A DNA stretch of 64,000 nt from assembly GCA_014529385.2 (NCBI GenBank), contig CM043953.1, positions 63,113,872 to 63,177,871 of the forward strand, read 5' to 3'. Positions within the stretch are counted from its first letter, which is position 1. Each line of letters opens with the position of its first letter. Origin of the DNA: Adiantum capillus-veneris (Eukaryota; Streptophyta; Polypodiopsida; Polypodiales; Pteridaceae). Below the pieces are notes generated by a model, which saw nothing but the letters and a program-made list of their open reading frames with translations, searched no databases and was not told where the DNA came from. This document shows, in pieces, positions 44,767 through 53,599 of the stretch. Made by a program: the position numbers and the translations under genes.

Positions 44767-44989
44767 CTGGAAGTTTTTTGTTTGTCGAAATATTTGTTGT
44801 TTGGATTTGTCTTCCTTGTTATCAAATCTTCCTCCAAAGGAAAGAATGCTAACAATTTCTTTAGATCATTTGGGTATCATTTCAATATTGAAAAGATAAG
44901 CATCAAGTATGTCATGGTCTACTCCTTCAAGAGCTTCCCCGTTTTGCAGCCTTGAAAGATGATCCGCCCATAGATGAGTTTTACCCTTT

Positions 44990-45343
44990 TTTACTACCAC
45001 TGTGAAGTCAAACTCTAGCAATATAATAAACTAGCGTAAAATTCTTCCAGTATTGCATGATTTATTTAGTAGATACAAAAGAGCTTGATGATATGTGAAG
45101 AACACAAATTTGTTTGCGAGCAAGTAATGCCGAAATTTCTTTACAGCATAAATCATTCATGATCCTCTCTTTCAGTGGTTGTGTAGTTCTTTTCTGCACT
45201 ATTTAGCTGTCGGCTCGCATAACAAACCGGGAAATCCATTGTTCCGTCTCTAGGTTGAGCCAGAATACTCCCAATTGCGTATGCAAATGCATCAATGTGA
45301 ACATGGAATATCTTTTCCCAATCTGGTGCTTTAAGTACAGGTG
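44990..45343 (-). pseudogene. Element H: RNase H domain (disabled)
   Basis: Minus-strand reading gives IFHVHIDAFAYAIGSILAQP (first Asp), LNSAEKNYTTTERGS followed by a stop where ...E.LAMIYA is expected, then FRHYLLANKFVFFTYHQALL, where the usual V-D-H reads T-Y-H, and HLWADHLSRLQNGEAL (last Asp). The domain therefore lacks one catalytic acid and is interrupted by stops. It is closely related to the RNase H of family G. Confidence 0.7.
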
Positions 45344-46387
45344 CTAATACAAGGTTTTTCTTAAGCTTTTGGTAACTGCATATATATATATGAATCTTCG
45401 ATAATATCCGCAGTGTCCCATGAAGGATTGTACTTGTTTGGCATTAGTAGGCCTGGGCAAGTCTACTATGACTCTTCTTTTGTCTAGGTCCGTGGTTATG
45501 CCATTTCTTGAGACAATATGTCCTAAGATGTGGCCTTGCCTAACCATAAAAATGCACTTTTCCAGGTTGAGACAGATTCGATATGTTCTGCACTTCTCAA
45601 ATACCTTTTGTAAATGGTCAATATGTTCTTCTTGTAGAAGAGAGTGGACACAGAGATCATCCATATATATTTCTAAGAATATTCTCTGGTATTCTTTAAA
45701 GGCATGAGTCATTAACCTTTGGAAGGTAGCTGGGGCATTGGTTAAGCCAAAAGGAATAACTCTATACGCATATATTCCCCATTCTGTGGCAAATGCTATT
45801 TTGTGTTGATCTTCTATTGCAATTGCCAATTGGTTATACCCTGAAAAACCCATATAGAAAGGAATAAGCCCGTTTCCCAGCCACCCTTTCAAGAACATGT
45901 TCTGTGATCGGCAAGGGATAATTATCCCTTATTGTGGCTGCGTTTACTTTTTTGAGGTTCACACACACACATGCAACTTTTCATTCTTTTTGGGGACAAC
46001 CACAATGGGTGACACCCAGTCTGTATGCTTGATTTCATAGATGAATTTAACATCCATCAGCTTGTCAATCTCCTCTTTGATTCGTTTAGCAAATGTGTCA
46101 TTATATGTGTAAGGACGTTGTTTGCTAGGTTTGGCATCTGATTTCAACGGAATTGTATGTTGGCATATCGATGGATCAACTCCTTTGAGGTCTTTGTAGG
46201 ACCATGCAAATATATCTTTATACTTCTTGAGAAGTTGTGTTAGCAATTCTTCTTCTTCAGGCTCCAAATCAGTTGCTATATAGACCGGCTGAGGCTTTTC
46301 ACCTGGCGTAGCGAGGTCTATTCGTTTTGCATTTTTCGGCCCATCGTAAGATTCTTGGTTTGTTCTTTCCCTTATTGGTGGTGTCAT
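45344..46387 (-). pseudogene. Element H: reverse transcriptase (frame broken by a GT-repeat expansion)
   Basis: The upstream segment (46387-45959) contains LLKKYKDIFAWSYKDLKGVD, then PYTYNDTFAKRIKEEIDKLM and TDWVSPIVVVPKKNEKLHVC. At about 45960 a (GT) run is two bases too long and shifts the frame before NLKKVNAATIRDNYPLPITE; a compensating shift near 45870 restores it at FSGYNQLAIAIEDQ. The rest reads YRVIPFGLTNAPATFQRLMT, the catalytic IYMDDLCVHS and GHILGHIVSRNGITTDLDK. YMDD is intact. This synthesises cDNA from element RNA in cytoplasmic particles. The second segment is 184 codons. Confidence 0.85.
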
Positions 46388-47228
46388 TATGATTTTTCTG
46401 TCCTGGATGGTGAATTTTTGATAGTGGGATCATTCATGTTTTCTTTTTCTGACTCCTGCTTACCATCACTTTCTCCCTCAGTAGTGCATACCTCTCGTAA
46501 CGACCGTTTTAGTTCTTGGTATTTCTTTTTACGCTCCATTTTGGTCCACTCTGGATCTTTTGTTTTTTCCTGTTTTGATTGTTGAGATTTTTTTAAATTT
46601 TGTTTCTATTTTAGTCTTCCGTACTTGTTTTATTTCCTCACGCATTCTTTCCCTTCGAACTCTTGAGAATCTTCCTGAGATTTGGTCTTTTACACAATCC
46701 TCTGCCTTGACAAGCATTAGATAGTGAGTTTTATCTTTTATCCTCGGCATCAGGTTCTCTCTAATTTTGTTTTTTGCTCTTTTTTTTCTATAGCGTTCCT
46801 GGTGTCTAGGGTGTTGATTTGCAAAATCATAAAACTTGATATTCGCTGTTCTCCCCACGCTCGCTTGAGCTGTCTGAACACTCATTATCTGCATCGTTAT
46901 TTAACTCCAGATGCTCAGAGGAGTCATAAAACTCTTCTTATTCTGGTGGGTCTACATTCTCATCTCTTGTTGTTATAAGGCTTACCATGTAATAGGATAG
47001 CACATCATAGCCATCCTTCGTAAAATTTTGTCGTTGGGCTATCTGTAATGGTACAGACATCCAATGTTGCTAGTATGTGTTCCCATTCCAGAGGTTCTAA
47101 GGCATCTTCGGGAAAAGGTTCCGGAATGTAATCCTTGTCCTGAATAGCTCTTTTAAGACGCATTCCTCTCTTTTTAAGCTCCCACAATGTGAAGCTCCGC
47201 ACATCCATAGCTCTTTTTTCCGCCCTAA
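46388..47228 (-). pseudogene. Element H: linker between protease and reverse transcriptase
   Basis: Two open segments are visible: 47232-47005 (RSFTLWELKKRGMRLKRAIQ, then EDALEPLEWEHILATLD) and 46894-46529, a highly basic stretch (RKKRAKNKIRENLMPRIKDK). No domain is recognised. A segment of comparable position but different sequence occurs in family G. Confidence 0.5.
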
Positions 47229-48170
47229 TCATGCTGGGAGTTTCGACCCTGCCAATGTAGCTGAATCAAACTCTTCCACTGGTGTCTGGTTCACATCTTT
47301 GTAACTATGGTCCTTTAGGTATATTTTGGTTGTAGTCTCCCCATGTCTAAGGTATATGTGGTTGTAACCCCAATCCTGGACCATCTTTAATTGTCTCATG
47401 AATGGTCTTCCCAAGATGATCTTGTAATTGTTCTTTTTGTCGAAATCCACTATTGCAAATGTATGCTCATACTCGATTCCGCATGAGGTGACAATTACTT
47501 TTTCTAAAAGTCCTAGAGGCTTTTCCATGAACCCATTTGCCAGTTGCAATTTCATTCTGGTAGCTCTCAAAGCCGGTTTTCCCCATTTTTTCTAGATTTT
47601 CTTGGTGGCGATCGTGACTCCTGCTCCACTGTCAAGAATAGCTTTGGAAACTACTCCTTGGAATTCTATTGGTAGTGTGGTATTTCCATCTTCTCCCTCG
47701 CAATATTCTCCAACCTTGTTTAAAGGTACTGGCTTAGTGTTTAGTTGAGGCTTGTCCAATTCTCTGATCTCTTCTTGAAGCTTAGAGGTGGGGTCTTTTA
47801 CTCCAAATTTTTCTAAGAATTTGCCTATGGTGGTCCACATGTTTGGCTGTAACTTCAGGAGTTCGGCTAATGTGATTGTATATGCCATAGGGGTGGACAA
47901 TAACTCAATCAACCCTTGTGAATCCATCACTCTGTTGGAAGAAAGTCTTTGAGATGGGATTGCTCTCACCTCAGACTTAGCTTCACACTCCCCTAGGTAA
48001 GAGGGTAGAGTTTTTAGCGAGTCTGGTTGGTTGTGCCCCGAACTAATTGATCCCTGGTCTCCCCCTTGTGAATGCATATCAAAGTTCATTTGTGAACTTG
48101 CCTCAAATTCTTCAATGGGAGGTAAGATCTCATTTTTCTCTTTTCTCGTGCTATTTATTTGGTTTCTCAC
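47229..48170 (-). pseudogene. Element H: first protease (retropepsin), one nonsense codon
   Basis: The upper part (48170-47592) holds a Pro/Ser-rich linker and ends with QGVVSKAILDSGAGVTIATK KI, containing the active-site D-S-G. After a TAG at 47592-47594 the same domain continues in 47570-47229: GKPALRATRMKLQLANGFME, GIEYEHTFAIVDFDK and YKIILGRPFMRQLKMVQDWG. Strand order and the ILGRPF motif match the first protease of family G. It would mature Gag-Pol. Only one stop separates the halves. Confidence 0.75.
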
Positions 48171-48203
48171 CCTGTTAGCTTCGTTGGCATCACGGATTTG
48201 CTT

Positions 48204-48773
48204 TCACAGGTCATCTAGACCGTTACAATCCTTACCCATTTCTACCAATGTTTTAGGCTGGAAACCATCAATTGTTTCATCTGTTGTATTTGACACTATG
48301 ATAGGTTCTCTCCTAGACTCAGAGGCAGTCGTGAGTCTCTCCTTCGTGTCTACTTGTTTCTCTAAAGTTGGTTTGATAGGGGTTGGAGCTAGTACCTCGT
48401 GCCAACTTGCAGGTTTACCAAGCGGGTTTTCTATCAAGGATTGGGCTATTTGAATCATCTTTTGACACATTTCCAACCTCTGTTTTTCTATTTTTGCATA
48501 TGGATAAGCCATCCATCTTTGCTCTTGGGTTTGGTTGTTTTTGAGTCTGGCTTCGTATGCTTTCAAAAGTGCGTCTAACTGCTCATTTACCTTTTCTGCC
48601 AACACTGATCCTCCTGATCCTGCACTTTTGGGTTCTACTATTTCCTTGGGCCCTATGGTTGCCGCAGTGTGTGAGCTTAGACTAGTTAGATCCTCTAACT
48701 GCTCTAATCTATCCTTTGTGTGTTTTAACTCCTCAGATAGAGCCGTTTGCTCTAGTTCTCTCCTGGCTTTCAT
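48204..48773 (-). CDS. Element H: helical Gag-Pol spacer (unknown function)
   Basis: An open frame of 189 codons that begins MKARRELEQTALSEELKHTK DRLEQL, predicted to form a short coiled coil, followed by Gln- and Glu-rich sequence (EKVNEQLDALLKAYEARLKN) and a Pro-containing linker. It lies between the zinc knuckles and protease and is probably the C-terminal spacer of Gag. No catalytic motif is present. Confidence 0.5.
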   Translation of the reverse strand: MKARRELEQTALSEELKHTKDRLEQLEDLTSLSSHTAATIGPKEIVEPKSAGSGGSVLAEKVNEQLDALLKAYEARLKNNQTQEQRWMAYPYAKIEKQRLEMCQKMIQIAQSLIENPLGKPASWHEVLAPTPIKPTLEKQVDTKERLTTASESRREPIIVSNTTDETIDGFQPKTLVEMGKDCNGLDDL

Positions 48774-48803
48774 ACGCGCCTTTCTAGCTTTCCAAGTGCT
48801 TCT

Positions 48804-49140
48804 CTAATTTTTCATTTCTGCACTTGGGACATCGGTTTTTGGCTCTTCAATTATGGGTTCATTTGTCATTCTTTGAGCTTGGGCTTGTGTCACTGCCTGA
48901 ATAGGTATTACTGTCTCGTTTTCTGACCCTCCACTGGAAGGCACTGCTTCCAGCATGTTCAAGGTAGTTTTTGCTCCTTTGCTTGGGTTCTTAGGGCAAT
49001 CAAGAATCAAATGAGTAATTCCACACTCGGTGCAATATGCGTTGACTCTAATGATTTCATCATGAGGACAGTCTCTTAGCCAATGGTCTCCACCACACTT
49101 GTAGCAAGGTCCCTGAGGCTGTTGAGGTGCTCCTTGAGCT
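48804..49140 (-). pseudogene. Element H: Gag nucleocapsid with two CX2CX3HX4C zinc knuckles
   Basis: Minus-strand reading gives CYKCGGDHWLRDC (49106-49068) and CTECGITHLILDC (49034-48996). Both have three residues between the second Cys and the His, instead of the four usual in retroelement knuckles. Downstream come DCPKNPSKG and a Gln/Thr-rich segment to a stop at 48804. Such knuckles bind element RNA for packaging. The frame is open from about 49140 to 48804. Confidence 0.75.
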
Positions 49141-49410
49141 CCTCTTTGTTGGTATGCATGTCTCTACCCGCCCATGTCTCCGTTGGCTATGAACAACAAT
49201 GTTCATTCATCCAGGCTATATCTTCCTTCTCCTGTTGCCTGTGCAGCTGTTGGTGGTCCTGTACTTCCCATCATGCTCCAAGGTTCTAGCGTTGGGGGTT
49301 CTTCCGGTGGATAATAGAAAGGATTTGCAGCATATCCATTGGAATCTTCGTAATATGCATGCATAGGTACCAAAGCCTTCTCTTCTGGTTCGTTTACTAT
49401 TGGTGTGTAT

Positions 49411-49678
49411 CTTATGCCGAGACTGGTCGTAATCCTGGTAGGGGTGGTTGTTGCCCCAATACTGGTTGTGGTCTTTCTACACCTACAAGTCCTAGTAGGT
49501 TGCCTGCCTGATACCTAGACATCAGTGGTTGTTGAGGAGATGCTACCTGAGCCTGGGGAGCATAAGGTCGCTCTCTCATATATCCCTTGTTATAATAACA
49601 TTCCTCCGTCACATGGTTTGTCCATTTTTGTTCAATAGCACACCACTTTGGCTGTTTAGCCTGAGGCTTGGAATACAT
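49411..49678 (-). pseudogene. Element H: Gag C-terminal segment with Cys/His cluster
   Basis: An 88-codon frame contains KWCAIEQKWTNHVTEECYYN and then a Pro/Gln-rich tail (QVASPQQPLMSRYQ). The Cys-His-Cys spacing is not a standard knuckle. Frames continue in the same style to the zinc knuckles at 49106, through a stop or two near 49180-49200. Confidence 0.5.
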
Positions 49679-49689
49679 ATTAATCTTTT

Positions 49690-50313
49690 TTAGTACTTCT
49701 CTACAAGATGCTCCTGGCTTACAGCTACTTCTCCTTTTGGTGCTATCTTAGCGGACTTGCTTCCACTTTGTTGTGAGGATGAATCGTCATCAAGATCCTT
49801 GAATTCACCCTCCTTGTAGACCGCACAATTTTCTACAAGGTAAAGAGCCTCCCTAGTTACCTCATTTAACGTCGTGCTCCTCTTCATATGTAAGTCCTTC
49901 TGGAGATCTGCGTTCCTTAGTCCTTGAATAAATATAAGCATAAGTCTGGAATGAGTTGGCAGTTCTTCCACAGGGCAGAACTTCACATATCTTTTTAGTC
50001 GTAGGACTGTCTTTCGCATAGATTCCCCTTCTTTCTGTTTGAACTTATGGATTTGTGAAACTGTATTATTAGCTATCCCCCTTTGTGAGAATTCCTCAAT
50101 AAACTCGTCAAACACCTCCTCCATAGACTCAAAGTCTCTACGCTCCACAGAGTCAAACCAAGTAGCATCATCCTCCTCTAGGGTAAGTCCGAACCCTGCA
50201 AATTGGGTAGGGAAGTGTAACACCTCTTCAGCTCTAATTATACGCACAAAGGCTGCTACATGATCCCTAGGATCTCTGTTTCTTGTGTATTTCTTGTTTA
50301 CCCATTTTTGCAC
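49690..50313 (-). CDS. gag: Element H: Gag capsid-like domain
   Basis: A 207-codon frame with the retrotransposon Gag pattern: DPRDHVAAFVRIIRAEEV, ATWFDSVERRDFESMEEVFD, EFSQRGIANNTVSQIHKFKQ and GESMRKTVLRLKRYVKFCPV. It ends with an Asp/Ser-rich tail and stops at 49690. Gag proteins assemble the particle in which reverse transcription occurs. The start is set by a frameshift near 50312: upstream codons in the neighbouring frame (RRDEPPLAKTIRNYGLG) probably belong to the same protein, so the listed Met may not be the true start. Confidence 0.8.
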   Translation of the reverse strand: MQKWVNKKYTRNRDPRDHVAAFVRIIRAEEVLHFPTQFAGFGLTLEEDDATWFDSVERRDFESMEEVFDEFIEEFSQRGIANNTVSQIHKFKQKEGESMRKTVLRLKRYVKFCPVEELPTHSRLMLIFIQGLRNADLQKDLHMKRSTTLNEVTREALYLVENCAVYKEGEFKDLDDDSSSQQSGSKSAKIAPKGEVAVSQEHLVEKY

Positions 50314-50482
50314 CTGAGAAAGGTCTAATTCTATGATGGTCTATAAATCTCATCATTGGTTCTCCTCGTCCTACTTGATGTACCTCCTTTGGCCTTTGGT
50401 AGTGGGAGGGTTCCTTTCCCAGAGGTGTCCCTAAGCCATAATTTCTGATGGTTTTTGCAAGAGGTGGTTCATCTCTTCGAAC

Positions 50483-51535
50483 TCATTCTATGGGTTGTCT
50501 TCCAGGCTCTGTGGACTCTTGAGTTTTTCGCTTACTCTCACCTTGATACTGTGAATAGAGTGGTGGTTCTTGTAAATCTCTTAGCCCTTGTGTGGCTGGA
50601 TAACCATCTCTGTTTAGGTCTTGTTCTAATGTTGCACTTGGTTGAAGCCATGCTTGCAATGATGGTTGGGTTGCTTGTTGGTTCTTGTAGTTGAACGTCT
50701 GTTGTCGGTTAGAATGTGAGGTCGTGTCGTACTCTTCTAAAAATGGATTTGTCGACTTGCTAGGGGTATAGGTGAACCTTGGCACTTCTTCGGGGGCATA
50801 TGTTGATGTTCCTGGAACTGAAATTTCATAAGAGAATAAGTAAAGAACCTTGTCTTTGCTTAATTTGTTTGGGTAGCGTTCTTTGCATAAAAAATATGAG
50901 ACTATGCCCTCGCTCTCATGCTTGTAAATTCCCACATTCTCATTATAGGTAGATACCCTGGTTGTTTTTTTATCATACATAAAAAGAGCTCCAGGTCGAT
51001 CAATTTTTGGAGGCGGTTCTTGAGTTTCTGAAACCATTTTTTCTTTTGCCACGTTATCTCCATATCTGTTGTAATCCTCAGGGTTACTAACTATCAGATA
51101 GTGGTTCCCCTTTTCGTCTCGGAATCTATCTTCATCATCATAGACTCGAATTATCTCCAGTCTCTGAGCAGGTCTATCTTCTATACAAATACACTTGCGT
51201 CCTCGATAGTCAGAATAAACTAGGGCTCCCCTAGAGTTTGTTCCTTCTAAGAAGATTATAGTGAATTTGGCATTGTTCAAAGGGTTTTGGGAGGTACTTC
51301 CTCCTAGCATTGGTCCTTCATCAGAGAAACCTCCTGGCTGTTGACTACCCATCATGAAGAAGAACTTATCTGATGAAGTATCATTATTACTACCCTCCTC
51401 AATGATCGGTGCTAATGGATCTAGCCTTACCTGAGTTACACTCTCCTCGGTGGACACTAAGCTACCCTGATCACCTGCCACTTTTTGATCTCTAAGAATG
51501 TGTCTTCTTGATCTTAAATTCATCAAACTTAGCAA
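50483..51535 (-). CDS. Element H: ORF1, 350-residue protein upstream of gag (unknown)
   Basis: The longest uninterrupted frame of the element. The product contains LVYSDYRGRKCICIEDRPAQ, RLEIIRVYDDEDRFRDEKGN, NVGIYKHESEGIVSYFLC and PNKLSKDKVLYLFSYEISV in its middle, and a Gln-, Thr- and Pro-rich C-terminus. No signal peptide, membrane segment, zinc motif or catalytic signature is seen. A TGA at 50483-50485 ends it, but the next codons remain open (VRRDEPPLAKTIR) and run toward gag, so it may be the N-terminal part of a Gag precursor. Ogre-type giant elements also carry an ORF before gag, but I cannot show homology. Confidence 0.6.
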   Translation of the reverse strand: MLSLMNLRSRRHILRDQKVAGDQGSLVSTEESVTQVRLDPLAPIIEEGSNNDTSSDKFFFMMGSQQPGGFSDEGPMLGGSTSQNPLNNAKFTIIFLEGTNSRGALVYSDYRGRKCICIEDRPAQRLEIIRVYDDEDRFRDEKGNHYLIVSNPEDYNRYGDNVAKEKMVSETQEPPPKIDRPGALFMYDKKTTRVSTYNENVGIYKHESEGIVSYFLCKERYPNKLSKDKVLYLFSYEISVPGTSTYAPEEVPRFTYTPSKSTNPFLEEYDTTSHSNRQQTFNYKNQQATQPSLQAWLQPSATLEQDLNRDGYPATQGLRDLQEPPLYSQYQGESKRKTQESTEPGRQPIE

Positions 51536-51939
51536 TGCAATTTATCACAAAACCAACCACTCACCAGGCAAAGGATCAGTTTCCGCACAACTTCTTGTCT
51601 TGCCGCTAAATATACCTATGCACAAGCGTTTAATTTTGAATCAAAGCATTTAACCGCTAGAGGTGGTCTTAGTAATGATTGGTATAACTTGAGGATTAAC
51701 CTCAACCACTATTGTATTTTATACACTTAGGATGTTCTTGATTAGGTATGCTAATCTGGAACTGTACTTCACTCGAATGTTGGTCAGTTTATAGGGAAAG
51801 TCTTAATTCCATCTTTGCTCTGTTAAAAGGTCAAACAAGGTCCAATTTCACTTCTGAAAGAAGTTCTGGAACTCTTAAGTCAATTGGAACATCACTCTAT
51901 GTCCACAGTCAGCTTTTCACTTCACTAAGCTAAGCCCCT

Positions 51940-52805
51940 GTAGACATCCTACGCGTAGGATGTCTACCTGCTCTGTTCTGGCTAAGTTTTGCACTATAGA
52001 TTCCCCTTGATGTGCTGAGTCCACAATTGTTTTTACTTTTTGATTTGGACACCTATAAGCTGGTCAATTGATCACAAATCTGTTCGAGCAGCTTGATGTT
52101 GGTCTGACCAATCAAATCAACTCGAATTTGGACCAAAATTGACTAGGAGGCTTGCCTCAGGCTATACAACACCCTGCTATGCCTACAATCAGTTTTTGAC
52201 TTCACTACCATGTAGTAGACATCCTACGCATAGCATGTCTAACTGCTCAAAATGGCTTCAAATGCAAACCACAGACTCCTCTTAAGGTGCTGATCACTTT
52301 GGTATGCTCAAAGTTGGATTTGGAGTGCTAAATCACACAGAACACATCCTACGTGTAGAATGTCTAAATGATATGTTTGACCCAAACTTGAGCCACAACT
52401 TCCCCTTGATGTCAGCAACCCAGTGCTATACTTAGATTTTAGTTTGGATTTCGAAAGACCTCAATTTTAGCTATCCTATCCCTTTTCAGCCAAAAATGCT
52501 AAAGTCTGCTTAAAACCCAATTTTCTCACCCAATTGAGATGAGACCTTTCTCATGCACTCAATAAATCATGTAGATCATGCTCATGCAGCCATCCTATGG
52601 TCTTGGTCTTAAAATAATGCCTTGGCACAATTTGGGTAGGATGTCTGGCAATTTTTTCTTTTGGCCTTATCTTGTCAAGATATGGTCAAACTTCCATTCC
52701 AGGTGAAAATAGGGTAAAACCTACCTTCTAAACACACTGGCCAACTCAGATTTTCAAAATTCACACCAGAACACCCTGTAGACATCCTACGCGTAGGATG
52801 TCTAC
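51940..52805. repeat. Second array of the same palindromes (element H, leader side)
   Basis: Perfect 28-bp palindromes lie at 51940-51967 and 52778-52805, with the same TAGACATCCTACG half-site plus one more G/C pair. Decayed copies lie at 52216-52241 and 52341-52366. Three of the four fall close to multiples of about 280 bp from the first (275 and 838). The spacers share little with those of the 40-kb array. The array lies in the leader, upstream of ORF1 in the element's orientation. Confidence 0.85.
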
Positions 52806-53599
52806 TGGCTTAAAAGTTAATTTTTTTTTGACAGAAGTACTCCCTATGCTCTGCAGCTCTCTCAGAAATACTCATAGAAACTTTTGAACTTCACTTTAGC
52901 TTCTAAACACTCTTTTCCGTCTTTTACAACACTTTTATGAGCCTAACAGCAAATATAACATGCATGAAGTGCTCCAGATCATAAATCATGATATCCTACT
53001 TACCCTACTCCTACTCATCATGTGAAATGGTGATATTGGTGTCTCGGTTGCTTCCTGGCCTCTCCGGACTCTCAAGCTCATTAGGAAAAATATGAACCCT
53101 CTATGGGCCCTTTGGGATTAAGGTTAATTAGAGGCCAGCCAATAGGAAGAGGGTGGTGGACACACTCTATATCCTCAAAAAAGTAGGGGGACAAGGTAGC
53201 CTTACACCTCTTAATGGCCTCTTACCTAGTGAGAAGGTAAGGGAGGTGGCTAGGGGAAAAGTTTTCCCTCCTTAAAAGGTCCCCTAACCTATTTCATGGT
53301 CAAAAAAGTATTTTTGACCTCCAAAAGTAAAAAACGTGCACTAAAAAATTCCAAAAAATTAAATTTTTCCAAAAAAATTCAAATCATCATTTTTCACCCT
53401 CCAAAGTCTTTCTAAACCTATTCTATAGCTAAAAAGTGATTTTCTCTCTCTACAAACCCTTTTCCAAGCTCTCCATGGCTGCAACAACCACATGCACCCC
53501 CTGTAGTCCAGCATTATCTCTCTACTAGCTTTCTCCCATCTCCATTGTAGCACCAAGCAAGCTTCTCCCCCATATCTTCCCCTTGCCCATCACATAGTT

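Noticed and set aside
39900-53300. Idea that the two palindrome regions are the LTRs of a separate inner element
   Set aside because: Apart from the palindromes the two regions do not align, no primer site lies at about 51.5 kb, and outer termini, primer site and target duplication fit H at 35181-59565 instead.
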